34,508 nucleotides of DNA from Chryseobacterium gleum (lineage in GTDB: Bacteria; Bacteroidota; Bacteroidia; Flavobacteriales_D; Crocinitomicaceae). The position numbers and the translations under genes were made by a program. Below are positions 24,519-32,699 of this stretch, in pieces. The stretch lies in NCBI GenBank assembly GCA_943326315.2, contig CALPSU020000003.1:1-34508 (forward strand), given 5' to 3'. The notes under the pieces are model-generated. The model searched no databases. It saw only the letters and a list, made by a program, of their open reading frames with translations, and had not been told where the DNA came from. Each line of letters opens with the position of its first letter. Position 1 is the stretch's first letter.

Positions 24519-25440
24519 CTTGTAATTGTTCTTTAGGTTTAACTAAATCTATGAATATTTCTTGCATGGATGGTAATACTTCCCAGGCAGCTTCCATATT
24601 TATTTGTCCAATTAATACTTTTAATAAATCATCAAAACGATTTTCTCCTCGCATTTTCACTCGAACAATAAATTTATCGTCTCCAAGAATTTCTTTATCT
24701 ACAATTTCAAATCCTGTCCATAAGGCATTTACAAAGGCAATCATGCTTCCTCTAAATTTTACAGCATATTCACCTTTCTTTCTATTTTCTTGTAATTCGG
24801 ATATTTTTCCTTCTATTATTTTTTTTGATTCATGGATTAAAGCAACTCTATCACAAATAGCTTCTACACTTTCCATGTTATGAGATGAAAGAATAATGGT
24901 TTTACCTTTAGCCTTCATTTCAATTAACTCTTGTTTAATCAATTCAACATTGATAGGGTCAAAACCACTAAATGGTTCGTCTAGAATTAATAATTTAGGT
25001 TCATGTAAAACGGTACATATAAATTGAACTTTCTGAGCCATTCCTTTGGACAACTCTTCAATTCTTTTATCTCTCCAGTCTTGAATGTTAAATTTTTCTA
25101 ACCAATAATTAAGTTTTACAAGGACATCTGATTTTGATAATCCTCGGAGTTGACCTAAAAATAAAGCGTGATTTTCAACGGTCATACTTTTATATAAGCC
25201 TCTTTCCTCAGGTAAATAACCAATTTCTGATAAGTGTTTTTGAGTCAATATATCACCATTGAATCGAATAACTCCACTGTCCGGTTCGACAATTTTATTG
25301 ATAATTCGAATAAGAGTTGTTTTTCCAGCTCCATTAGGTCCAAGCATTCCAAAAATTTCACCTTGATTGATTGTCATTGACACGTCATCCAACGCTAGTT
25401 TTTTATAAAAGGACTTTGATATTTTTTGAATTTCTAACAT
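24508..25440 (-). CDS. ABC transporter ATP-binding protein (NatA-like)
   Basis: The 310-residue ATPase has Walker A GPNGAGKT (34-41), a signature motif in the form LSKGMAQ (130-136) and Walker B LLILDEP (150-156), followed by the switch region LSSHN (about 185-189). Residues beyond 215 form the C-terminal extension seen in ABC-2 exporter ATPases. The neighbouring permease overlaps its 3' end by 11 nt, so translation is probably coupled. Its start lies next to the AGTCTAA-repeat region that separates it from the RlmD-family gene. Confidence 0.92.
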   Translation of the reverse strand: MLEIQKISKSFYKKLALDDVSMTINQGEIFGMLGPNGAGKTTLIRIINKIVEPDSGVIRFNGDILTQKHLSEIGYLPEERGLYKSMTVENHALFLGQLRGLSKSDVLVKLNYWLEKFNIQDWRDKRIEELSKGMAQKVQFICTVLHEPKLLILDEPFSGFDPINVELIKQELIEMKAKGKTIILSSHNMESVEAICDRVALIHESKKIIEGKISELQENRKKGEYAVKFRGSMIAFVNALWTGFEIVDKEILGDDKFIVRVKMRGENRFDDLLKVLIGQINMEAAWEVLPSMQEIFIDLVKPKEQLQDAK

Positions 25441-25530
25441 TTTCTTTTTAGACTTAAGATTTTTAGACTTTAGATATTATATTAGACTGACAAATTATAT
25501 TGGTCTATTGTATAGTATCTATTGGTCTAC
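25441..25530. repeat. Cluster of short AGTCTAA / AGACCAATA repeats
   Basis: On the minus strand this stretch reads as a run of related units: AGTAGACCAATAGA, ACAATAGACCAATATA, TCAGTCTAATATA, TAAAGTCTAAAAATC and TTAAGTCTAAAAAG. It spans the gap between the RlmD-family gene and the ABC ATPase and also covers the last codons of the former. A 16-mer from it (AGATTTTTAGACTTTA, 25457-25472) recurs exactly at 31512-31527. Confidence 0.6.
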
Positions 25531-26962
25531 TGTCTTGTAATATAAATTTCGCAATTGATTCAATGTGTCCAGTGTGAGGGAATTGATCAACTAATGATAA
25601 TTTATCTAATTTATATCCTGCTTTTAGTAATGTTTCTGTATCTCTGGCTTGTGTTGAAGGATTACAAGAAATATAAACAATATTTTTAGCTCCTAAATCG
25701 ATTACTTTAAGTAAAGTTTTCGGAGCAATTCCTGCTCTAGGAGGATCCAAGATTATAGTACCTATTTTCCCTTGATAATCTGGAAATTCTTTTAAAAATT
25801 TACCCACATCTGCAGCATGGAAATCGATGTTAGAAATATTGTTTCTTTTTGCATTTTTACGAGCATCTAGAATTGCTTCTTCCACAATATCAACACCTAT
25901 AATTTTAACGTCACTTTTTCTAGTTGTCAATATTTGACCGATTGTACCAGTTCCGCAAAAAAGATCCATGACAACTTCACTGGAATTAAGTTCTCCTTCG
26001 AAAACATAATCTAAAGCTTTGTTATAGAGTCTTTCAGCACATTTTGGATTTGTTTGAAAAAAACTTTCCATGCTTATTTCAAATGAAAGTCCTACAATTT
26101 TTTCAATGACTTTATCTTCTCCATAAAGTAAACGAATAGAACCATTTTCTATTTTTGCTCTGTCTGCAACATTATCATTAATTGTATGTTGAAATCCAGC
26201 TAATCTTTTACCTAATTTCGATTGTAAAAATTGCGAAAAAGATTCTACATCAAATTTTTCAACGTCTTCAGAAGAAGTTACTAAATTCAGTAATAATTGA
26301 TCTTGAAAAAAAGATTTACGAACAACAATATGTCTAAAAAAACCAGTTTTCTTTGGTGGATGCCATGCTGGTAAATTAGTATCTTTTAAATAATTTCTAA
26401 TATCTACTAAAATTGTTTCCCATTGATCATCAAATAACCCACTTGGTTTATTTAAACTTTCAACTTTCCACCAAGTACCTCTGCGTTTAAAACCTAGAGC
26501 AAAAGATTCGTCGATTTCTTCTCCTGTTGAAGGAACATGTTCTATACAAGAGAAACTATATTCCATTTTATTTCGGTAATAAAAATGATCTGGAGAAGAT
26601 ATAAATTCATCAAAAATTGAATCAATATCTTTTACATTTCCAATTCTTTTAAACAATTCTAATGTTGTTTCCTTTTTAGCTTGTTCTTGTAGGTGAATTG
26701 GTACATAAATATATGGGCCACCTGATATTTCCTGAAAATTTGAGATAACTTCTAATTCTGATCTATCAATTATATCTATTAGTTTTGCTTCTGCAAACTT
26801 TTTTTTCTTTTTTTCTATTCTAGCTCTTATTTTTTGTCCTGGAAATGAATTATCTACAAAAACTACATAAAAACCATCATCTGTAGGTACTTTAGCAATC
26901 CCTCTTCCTCCAAAGGAATAATCTGTAATAGTTAATTCGACAACTTCTCCTCTATGAAACAC
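25505..26962 (-). CDS. RlmD/RumA-family RNA uracil-C5 methyltransferase lacking Fe-S cysteines
   Basis: The 485-residue protein begins at a GTG (26962); no nearby ATG fits. A TRAM domain (RGEVVELTITDYSFGGRGIAKV) covers about 1-65. The SAM domain has LFCGTGTIGQ, LDPPRAG and the catalytic YISCNPST (Cys433), with the general base in GHIES (Glu468). This points to 5-methyluridine formation in 23S rRNA (position 1939 in E. coli RlmD). The usual CGGC cluster motif reads SGGP (80-83), so the 4Fe-4S cluster is probably absent. The last nine or so residues (DSRPIDTIQ) are encoded by repeat DNA. The exact RNA target (RlmD, RlmCD or TrmA-like) is inferred from family only. Confidence 0.85.
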   Translation of the reverse strand: MFHRGEVVELTITDYSFGGRGIAKVPTDDGFYVVFVDNSFPGQKIRARIEKKKKKFAEAKLIDIIDRSELEVISNFQEISGGPYIYVPIHLQEQAKKETTLELFKRIGNVKDIDSIFDEFISSPDHFYYRNKMEYSFSCIEHVPSTGEEIDESFALGFKRRGTWWKVESLNKPSGLFDDQWETILVDIRNYLKDTNLPAWHPPKKTGFFRHIVVRKSFFQDQLLLNLVTSSEDVEKFDVESFSQFLQSKLGKRLAGFQHTINDNVADRAKIENGSIRLLYGEDKVIEKIVGLSFEISMESFFQTNPKCAERLYNKALDYVFEGELNSSEVVMDLFCGTGTIGQILTTRKSDVKIIGVDIVEEAILDARKNAKRNNISNIDFHAADVGKFLKEFPDYQGKIGTIILDPPRAGIAPKTLLKVIDLGAKNIVYISCNPSTQARDTETLLKAGYKLDKLSLVDQFPHTGHIESIAKFILQDSRPIDTIQ

Positions 26963-26985
26963 GTACTTATAATTAATGATTGATA

Positions 26986-27405
26986 TTATTTTTCTCGATC
27001 TATGATGTGTTGAATTGTTTTATTTTCTAAAATATTCAACGTTTCATCTCGCACTTCTTCCATCACAAAACGAAGACCACATGCATTTTCATCTGGACAT
27101 TCATCGCATATTTCATAATAATTTTTACTTGCACAAGGAAGTAAAGCAATTGGACCATTAAATAGACGAATTATAGTAGAAAGTTGAATTTCTGAAGGTT
27201 TTTTTCTAACAAAATAGCCACCACCTTTTCCCATTTTAGAACCTAAAACCCCATTTTTTTTCAATTCTAAAAGTATTGTTTCTAAAAATTTTCTCGGAAT
27301 ATTAGCTTCTTTAGCAACCTCAATAATTAAAGTTGGTTTTGTAGGGTCTTGCTTACATAAATAAGTAAGTGCATGAATAGCATATTTTGTTTTTTTAGAA
27401 AGCAT
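26986..27405 (-). CDS. Rrf2-family transcriptional regulator
   Basis: The 139-residue protein has the Rrf2 winged helix (KTKYAIHALTYLCKQ ... ANIPRKFLETILLELKKNGVLGSKMGKGGGYFVRK). A cysteine cluster lies at C91, C100, C103 and C109 (PCASKNYYEICDECPDENACG). In IscR and NsrR three cysteines of this region hold an Fe-S cluster that senses iron, oxidants or NO; four are present here, so cluster binding is plausible. It is wedged between lpxA (30 nt upstream) and the RlmD-family gene (23 nt downstream), in an operon with lipid A genes. Its targets are unknown. Confidence 0.9.
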   Translation of the reverse strand: MLSKKTKYAIHALTYLCKQDPTKPTLIIEVAKEANIPRKFLETILLELKKNGVLGSKMGKGGGYFVRKKPSEIQLSTIIRLFNGPIALLPCASKNYYEICDECPDENACGLRFVMEEVRDETLNILENKTIQHIIDREK

Positions 27406-27435
27406 AATTCAAATCTTGTAAATAGGTATTAATAT

Positions 27436-28212
27436 TTAATTTAAGCCTCTAATAATTCCTTTATCTGAATTATTTATAAATTCTAAAATTTCACCTCTTA
27501 ACTTAGTTTCAGGAAGGGTTTCTAAAATAGCAGCTATTCCTTTAGATACGTTATTGTTTTGAACATAAAGAATTCTATAAATATCTTCAATTTCACGAAC
27601 TTGTTCATCAATAAAACCTCTTCTTCGAATTCCAACCGAATTTACACCTGCATAAGTAAGTGGTTCTCTTGCTGCTTTAATATAAGGAGGTACATCTTTT
27701 CTTACTAAAGATGCTCCACCAATAAATGCATGAGCTCCAATATGAACAAATTGTTGAGCAACAACTGTACCTTCTAAAATTGCATAATCATCTATAGTAA
27801 CATGACCTGAAATTCCAACATAACTAGCAAGAATAACATTGTTTCCTATTAAGCAGTCATGAGCTATGTGTACATAGGTCATTAATAGACAGTTGTTTCC
27901 AATTTTAGTTGTAAGTCGATCTTTTGTACCTCTATGAATAGTTACACATTCTCTGATCGTAGTGTTATTTCCAATCTCAACAGTAGTATATTCTCCATCA
28001 AATTTTAAATCTTGAGGGATTACACCTATAACAGCGCCAGGGAAAATTTCACAACCTTCGCCTATTCTTGTTCCTGGATAAATAGAAACATTTGAATGTA
28101 TTTTAGTACCTGAACCAATCACAACATCATCATGAATAGTTGTAAAAGGACCGATAAAAACGTCCAATCCAATCGTTGCCTTTTCGGATATACTAGCTAA
28201 GTTGCTTATCAT
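27436..28212 (-). CDS. lpxA: UDP-N-acetylglucosamine O-acyltransferase
   Basis: The 258-residue protein is a left-handed beta-helix built from hexapeptide repeats (such as IGSGTK, IGEGCE and IGNNCL) with a helical C-terminal third. The catalytic histidine is His118 in YVHIAHDC, matching His125 of E. coli LpxA. It adds the first 3-hydroxyacyl chain to UDP-GlcNAc, the first step of lipid A synthesis, in the cytoplasm. Its start lies inside the end of the lpxC/fabZ gene (20-nt overlap), so translation is coupled. Confidence 0.94.
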   Translation of the reverse strand: MISNLASISEKATIGLDVFIGPFTTIHDDVVIGSGTKIHSNVSIYPGTRIGEGCEIFPGAVIGVIPQDLKFDGEYTTVEIGNNTTIRECVTIHRGTKDRLTTKIGNNCLLMTYVHIAHDCLIGNNVILASYVGISGHVTIDDYAILEGTVVAQQFVHIGAHAFIGGASLVRKDVPPYIKAAREPLTYAGVNSVGIRRRGFIDEQVREIEDIYRILYVQNNNVSKGIAAILETLPETKLRGEILEFINNSDKGIIRGLN

Positions 28213-29617
28213 ATGTTTCTACTTTATCTTTCACAACTTGCGCAAGCATTTCAGCTTCCATTACAATTTGTCCATTTACGTATGCTTTTCCACCCATTTC
28301 AACTAAACCTCTTCTAATAGGAGAAAGCAAAAATAATTCAAAAACTAATGTGTCACCAGGAACTACTTTAGATTTAAATTTTACTTTATCTATTTTCATG
28401 AAGTAAGTTGAATATAAATGTGGATTTTCAATTTTACTTAATGCAAATATACCACCAACCTGAGCCATTGCTTCAATTTGTAATACACCTGGGAAAACCG
28501 GGTTTCCAGGAAAGTGTCCAGTGAAAATAGGTTCATTCATGGTGATGTTTTTAACACCAATAATTGAATCTTCACTTATAGACATAACTTTATCAACCAT
28601 TAAGAATGGATACCTATGCGGTAGCATTCTTTCAATATCATTAATGTTATATAAAGGCTCTACGGTTAAATCAAAGAAACGCGCAATTTTTCCTTTAGAT
28701 TTAAAATGGTCTTTAATTATTTTAGCAAATTTCACATTTCCGGAATGACCAGGTCTTGCACCAAGAATATGTGCTCTTATTGGTTTTCCAATTAATGCTA
28801 AATCACCAATTATATCTAGTAATTTATGACGTGCAGGTTCGTTTTCAAATTGTAATTTAGTTGTATTTAGAACACCGATACCATCTAATTTAATTTTTAA
28901 CTCTTCTTTCCCTAATAATTTTGCTAAATCATCAAGTTCTTCTTGCTTTACATCTGTTCTTTCAACTAAAACTATTGCATTATCTAAGTTTCCACCTTTT
29001 ATAAGGTTGTTTTTAGCTAAAAACTCTAATTCTCTCAGAAAAACAAATGTTCTGCACTTTGAAATTTCTTTTTTAAAGTCTGTTATAGCATATATTCCAG
29101 CATGTTGCGTTCCTAGTACTGGAGAATTATAATCTACCATTACCGTAACTCGATATCCAGGATCTGGAATAGCTAAAAATTCAGTTCCTTTTTCTAAATC
29201 TTCGAATTTTAAAATTTCATCTAATTCTAGATATACTCTATCAGCATCTTGATCTTCGTATCCAACTTCTTCAAATGCATTAACAAATAATAATGAGCTA
29301 CCATCCATAATAGGGATTTCAGGGCCATCAATTTTTATCAAAGCATTATCAATTTGCATTCCATATAAAGCTGCAAGTACATGTTCAGTTGTATATACAC
29401 GAGCGCCTTTTGATTCTAATGTTGTACCACGATCAGTAGCAACAACTAAATCAACATCAGCATTAATAATTGGTTGGCCTTCTAAGTCTATTCTTTGAAA
29501 TTTATAACCATGATTAGAAGGAGCAGGACAAATTTCAATATTTACCAATTCTCCTGTGTGAAGTCCAATTCCTTTTAATAAAACTGACTCTTTTAAAGTG
29601 CGTTGCTTTTCAGCCAT
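28193..29617 (-). CDS. lpxC/fabZ: Bifunctional LpxC deacetylase / FabZ dehydratase fusion
   Basis: The 474-residue protein joins two enzymes. Residues about 5-310 are LpxC, the zinc UDP-3-O-acyl-GlcNAc deacetylase, with zinc ligands His79 (TEHVLAAL), His264 and Asp268 (ARHKLLDIIGD) and the HSGN segment. Residues about 325-474 are FabZ, the 3-hydroxyacyl-ACP dehydratase, with the LPHRYPFLMVD start, catalytic His368 in GHFPGNP and Glu382 in IEAMAQ. The fusion is typical of Bacteroidota. It links lipid A synthesis to use of the shared 3-hydroxyacyl-ACP pool. It follows lpxD by 4 nt and overlaps lpxA. Confidence 0.95.
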   Translation of the reverse strand: MAEKQRTLKESVLLKGIGLHTGELVNIEICPAPSNHGYKFQRIDLEGQPIINADVDLVVATDRGTTLESKGARVYTTEHVLAALYGMQIDNALIKIDGPEIPIMDGSSLLFVNAFEEVGYEDQDADRVYLELDEILKFEDLEKGTEFLAIPDPGYRVTVMVDYNSPVLGTQHAGIYAITDFKKEISKCRTFVFLRELEFLAKNNLIKGGNLDNAIVLVERTDVKQEELDDLAKLLGKEELKIKLDGIGVLNTTKLQFENEPARHKLLDIIGDLALIGKPIRAHILGARPGHSGNVKFAKIIKDHFKSKGKIARFFDLTVEPLYNINDIERMLPHRYPFLMVDKVMSISEDSIIGVKNITMNEPIFTGHFPGNPVFPGVLQIEAMAQVGGIFALSKIENPHLYSTYFMKIDKVKFKSKVVPGDTLVFELFLLSPIRRGLVEMGGKAYVNGQIVMEAEMLAQVVKDKVETYDKQLS

Positions 29618-29621
29618 TTCT

Positions 29622-30662
29622 TTATGCTTTAGTTAATTCTTTTAATTTATTTTCTAAATCTTGAAGTCTTTTCAAAATTTGCGGTAGTTTTCTAAAACCA
29701 AAATATGATTTTTTAAAATCCTCTAAAGAAATACCAGGTGACCCCATTAATGTATCTGCTTTTCGAACTGTATTTGGAATACCAGATTGAGCAACAATTT
29801 TTGTTCCATCCGCAATATGGATGTGACCACTAATTCCAGCTTGCCCACCAATCATAACATTTTCACCAATTTTAGTAGATCCTGCAACTCCAACTTGTGA
29901 CGCCATTACAGTATTTCTTCCTATTTCTACATTGTGCGCTACTTGTATTAGATTGTCTAATTTCACACCTTTGCGAATAACTGTTGAACCCATTGTAGCT
30001 CTATCGATTGTGCAATTTGATCCAATTTCAACATCGTCTTCAATCAACACATTTCCAATTTGAGGAATTTTTTGAAATTCTCCATTTTCATTTGGTGCAA
30101 ATCCAAACCCATCTGCACCTATAATAGTACCAGCATGAATTATACAATTATTTCCTAAAATACAATCAAAATAAACGGTTGAACCTGGGTGTAAAATACA
30201 ATTATCACCAATTTTAACATTTTCTCCTATATAAACATTAGGGTAAATAGTTACATTATTTCCAATTTTTGCGTTATCACTTATGTAACTAAAGGCTCCC
30301 AAATATAGATCTGACCCTATGATTGCTGAATCAGAAATGAAAGATGGTGATTCAATTTTTGGTTCTTTTTTTCGCATTTGATCATAAAATTCAAGCAGTT
30401 TAGCGAAGCAAGAATATGCATCATCAACCTTAATAAGTGTTAAGGTTGATGGTATTTCCTTAATAGGCACGAAAGTTTTATTTACGATACAAATAGATGC
30501 ACCGGTTGAGTATATGTATTCTTCGTATTTCGGGTTAGATAAAAATGAAAGCGTTCCGATTGAACCTTCCTCAATTTTAGACAATCCTTTTACGGTAACA
30601 TCTATATTTCCAAAGACTTCACCGTTTAAAATACCTGCTATTTGTTCTGCTGAAAATTCCAT
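29622..30662 (-). CDS. lpxD: UDP-3-O-(3-hydroxyacyl)glucosamine N-acyltransferase
   Basis: The 346-residue protein has the N-terminal uridine-binding domain (1-100), a hexapeptide beta-helix (about 105-310) and a C-terminal helix (about 315-345). The catalytic base is His243 in IQVAHNVEIG. HAGTIIGADGFGFAPNENGEFQKIPQIG (176-203) is a hallmark segment. It adds the second acyl chain in lipid A synthesis. It heads the lpxD-lpxC/fabZ-lpxA group. A TATTTTTG box ends 4 nt before its ATG, so it may be transcribed from its own, nearly leaderless promoter. Confidence 0.94.
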   Translation of the reverse strand: MEFSAEQIAGILNGEVFGNIDVTVKGLSKIEEGSIGTLSFLSNPKYEEYIYSTGASICIVNKTFVPIKEIPSTLTLIKVDDAYSCFAKLLEFYDQMRKKEPKIESPSFISDSAIIGSDLYLGAFSYISDNAKIGNNVTIYPNVYIGENVKIGDNCILHPGSTVYFDCILGNNCIIHAGTIIGADGFGFAPNENGEFQKIPQIGNVLIEDDVEIGSNCTIDRATMGSTVIRKGVKLDNLIQVAHNVEIGRNTVMASQVGVAGSTKIGENVMIGGQAGISGHIHIADGTKIVAQSGIPNTVRKADTLMGSPGISLEDFKKSYFGFRKLPQILKRLQDLENKLKELTKA

Positions 30663-30666
30663 CCTT

Positions 30667-30674
30667 CAAAAATA
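30667..30674 (-). promoter_or_regulatory. -7 box of lpxD
   Basis: TATTTTTG matches TAnnTTTG and ends 4 nt before the lpxD ATG at 30662. No clear -33 element is visible at the usual distance. A short hairpin-like AGTCT...AGACT (about 30691-30704) lies upstream. Confidence 0.4.
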
Positions 30675-30738
30675 TAAAAAACTAAACTCTAGTCTACAGA
30701 GACTGAATTAGAATTATTAACAATAGTTGTTTAGAAAG

Positions 30739-31440
30739 TTAAATACACTTGCTTTTGAAAGGAAGCGAGAAGTTTGTGATGTTTAATTTTGTTTTATACC
30801 AAATCACATCACAACCAATTTCTTGCTTTTTATCATTTGTAAATATTAAGTGATGTTCAGGTTTTGGAGATGCTGAAAGGTTTGATTTTGAGTAATCTAT
30901 CTTCCCAGATTTTTTTAAATATCTAAGGATTTCTTTAGAATTAATAAGCTTTAATTCTTCTTGTTGACAAGTAACATGTGCGCTTGAGTCAGGAAAAACT
31001 AAATCATCATCTTTAGGAAAGTATATTAGGTCTCCAAACCCTTTTTTGGTGTTTTGTGTTTTATTAGCATTTTTTTGAGAAAAATGAATTTCAGAAATAA
31101 AGCTCTCATCGGCTAAAGTGAAAAAGAATTTTAATTTACCTTTATTATTGATTTCTTTTTCAACAACATAAACTTTTGGATTTCCTTCTTTTTTACTTTC
31201 TTCAAAAAGAACTTCACCATCGTTTAAAATTAAAGTTAGATCTGTTTTTGTTAGTCCGAATTTTTTCATTTGTAAAGCTTCAGTTTCAGGTAAAACTAGA
31301 ATTCTTTCTAAGATACTATTTTTAACTCTGTTACCTGGAAGCCAACTACAACCTCTGTTTTGGAAAAAGAAAACGACGAAAACAAGTCCGACGCCAAAAC
31401 CAATTCCATAATATTTTAATCTACGAAAAATTGAGTCCAT
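30739..31440 (-). CDS. Membrane-anchored DUF4258-like protein
   Basis: The 233-residue protein has one N-terminal membrane helix (about 10-27) after a basic start (RRLKYYG). A Cys-containing GCSWLPGNRVKNSIL segment follows, then a region (about 50-125) resembling small flavobacterial DUF4258 proteins (TKTDLTLILNDGEVLFEESKKEGNPKVYVVEKE). The second half (about 135-233) has its own beta-rich part with PKPEHHLIFTNDKKQEIGCDVIWYKTKL and ends KSKCI. It probably faces the periplasm. Function is unknown. It precedes lpxD by 76 nt, and a TATCTTTG box sits just before it. Confidence 0.6.
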   Translation of the reverse strand: MDSIFRRLKYYGIGFGVGLVFVVFFFQNRGCSWLPGNRVKNSILERILVLPETEALQMKKFGLTKTDLTLILNDGEVLFEESKKEGNPKVYVVEKEINNKGKLKFFFTLADESFISEIHFSQKNANKTQNTKKGFGDLIYFPKDDDLVFPDSSAHVTCQQEELKLINSKEILRYLKKSGKIDYSKSNLSASPKPEHHLIFTNDKKQEIGCDVIWYKTKLNITNFSLPFKSKCI

Positions 31441-31459
31441 TTATTGTTTTTTTAAGGTG

Positions 31460-31467
31460 CAAAGATA
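31460..31467 (-). promoter_or_regulatory. -7 box of the DUF4258-like gene
   Basis: TATCTTTG is an exact TAnnTTTG box followed by CACC, about 19 nt before the ATG at 31440. The -33 element is unclear. Confidence 0.5.
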
Positions 31468-31511
31468 CCTTATTTTTTAGACATTAATGAGACATTTTTT
31501 AATTACGCATT

Positions 31512-31527
31512 AGATTTTTAGACTTTA
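31512..31527. repeat. Exact copy of the 25457-25472 repeat unit
   Basis: AGATTTTTAGACTTTA is identical to 25457-25472. A weaker relative (TTTTTTAGACATTAA) lies about 35-50 bp to the left. Both copies are in gaps between minus-strand genes. Confidence 0.5.
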
Positions 31528-31552
31528 ATAATTTTAGCTAAAATTTAGGCAT

Positions 31553-31580
31553 AAAAAAAAGGTTGCAGTAACAACCTTTT
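31553..31580 (-). terminator. Intrinsic terminator of trxA
   Basis: On the minus strand AAAAGGTTG (31580-31572), a TTACTG loop and CAACCTTTT (31565-31557) form a 9-bp stem running into four more T residues. It begins 20 nt after the trxA stop codon. Confidence 0.85.
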
Positions 31581-31599
31581 AGTTTAATATATGATTTTA

Positions 31600-31920
31600 T
31601 TAGTTCAATATTGCATCTAATTTAGAAGCTAATTGTGCTTTTGGAACTGCTCCAACTGACTTGTCAGCTACTTCACCACCTTTAATAAAAAGGATTGTTG
31701 GAATATTTCTAACTCCAAATTTTGCAGAAATACCAGGATTCTCATCTACGTTAACTTTTCCAACTAATGCTCTACCTTCGTATTCAGTATATAATTCGTC
31801 AACAACTGGTCCAACCATACGACATGGTCCACACCATTCTGCCCAAAAATCAACTAATACTGGAATTTTAGAATTTAACACTAATTCTTCGAAGTTTGCG
31901 TCTGTAATTTCAACTGCCAT
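31600..31920 (-). CDS. trxA: Thioredoxin
   Basis: The 106-residue protein is a standard thioredoxin with the redox site W29-C30-G-P-C33, the cis-proline segment RNIPTILF, and the C-terminal helix ASKLDAIL. It reduces protein disulfides in the cytoplasm, itself reduced by thioredoxin reductase. There is no signal peptide. It is a single-gene unit with its own terminator, lying between the TerC operon and the DUF4258-like gene. Confidence 0.96.
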   Translation of the reverse strand: MAVEITDANFEELVLNSKIPVLVDFWAEWCGPCRMVGPVVDELYTEYEGRALVGKVNVDENPGISAKFGVRNIPTILFIKGGEVADKSVGAVPKAQLASKLDAILN

Positions 31921-32000
31921 AATTTCTATTTTTTTATAAAGTGATATTTATTTGAATTTTATTTTGTAAAAATAATTCTTGTTTACGTAACAATCAATTA

Positions 32001-32036
32001 TTTTGCCAATTTAAATATACTGTCAAATTGACAAAA
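32001..32036 (-). terminator. Terminator of the TerC operon
   Basis: The arms at 32036-32025 and 32012-32001 pair over 12 bp, with a G-U wobble on the minus strand where the plus strand would have a C-A mismatch. The loop is 12 nt and the U-tract is weak (TAATTG). It starts 1 nt after the operon's last stop codon. Confidence 0.5.
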
Positions 32037-32037
32037 A

Positions 32038-32436
32038 CTAGTTCTCTATAGAAAATCGTTTCATAGTTTTTTGATTTTCAGTTCTTAATTGGTAGAAGTA
32101 AGTTCCGTTGGGTATCGTTTTTGTGTCGAATCGGATAATATTTCCGCCTTCGTTTACTTCTTTTTCTTGAATATTTAAATAGGTTGACAAGTCATCGTTT
32201 AATAATTCAAGAATTATTTCTCTCTTCCTGTTGGTTGTGAAATAAAATTCAACTTCTCCTTTAGCAGGATGAGTTTCAAGGCCATATAAAACACAATAAT
32301 CTTCAATTGGTACAGCACCTTTTCCGAGGTATTTCAATAATTTCTTATACGCTATAACAAGAATTAAAACTGCTAACGAAGTGTAGAGAACGCCAAGTGC
32401 TACTTTTCCAAATGTAAATCCCATTAAAACTATCAT
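32038..32436 (-). CDS. Small membrane-anchored protein with FlgD-like C-terminus
   Basis: The 132-residue protein has one membrane helix (about 8-30) followed by a basic KKLLKYLGKG. The remainder is a beta-rich domain that ends PNGTYFYQLRTENQKTMKRFSIEN. That ending resembles the last strands of FlgD-Ig or type IX-secretion-linked domains (pattern 'xxGxYxYxLxxxxxxxxKKxxI'), although the protein is too short and membrane-anchored to be a sorted cargo. I do not recognise the family. Its ATG overlaps the DUF493 stop (ATGA), so it belongs to the TerC operon. Confidence 0.6.
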   Translation of the reverse strand: MIVLMGFTFGKVALGVLYTSLAVLILVIAYKKLLKYLGKGAVPIEDYCVLYGLETHPAKGEVEFYFTTNRKREIILELLNDDLSTYLNIQEKEVNEGGNIIRFDTKTIPNGTYFYQLRTENQKTMKRFSIEN

Positions 32437-32699
32437 AAAGCCATTAGTCCTTTAATTTTTGTTGCTTCTATATATATATTAATGATAGAATTTACATCTA
32501 ACATTAATTCTTTCGTTGTAATACTTATGAATTTACCTGAACTTGATTCGTGCATAGTAATTTCGCTTGAGGAGTTAAATAGTTCCATTGTCAACGCAAT
32601 GTTTTCAGAAGTGTTTGGAACGATGAATTTGAACATGTATACGTTTGGCCATTCTTCTAATTCCAATTGATTACGAAGATTTAAATAAGGATCATTCAT
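32433..32699 (-). CDS. DUF493-family protein
   Basis: I start it at the ATG at 32699 (88 aa), which overlaps the upstream stop as ATGA; an earlier in-frame ATG at 32720 would add seven lysine-rich residues. The sequence WPNVYMFKFIVPNTSENIALTMELF and SGKFISITTKELMLDVNSIINIYIEATKIKGLMAL matches the small ferredoxin-like DUF493 fold (YbeD relatives). Known members have no clear biochemical role, though YbeD neighbours lipoylation genes in enterobacteria. Here it sits in the middle of the TerC operon. Confidence 0.75.
   Translation of the reverse strand: MNDPYLNLRNQLELEEWPNVYMFKFIVPNTSENIALTMELFNSSSEITMHESSSGKFISITTKELMLDVNSIINIYIEATKIKGLMAL

Noticed and set aside
24494..24883. 129-aa plus-strand frame opposite the ABC ATPase
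   Set aside because: The opposite strand encodes a complete ABC ATPase C-terminal region; the frame has no promoter or family resemblance.
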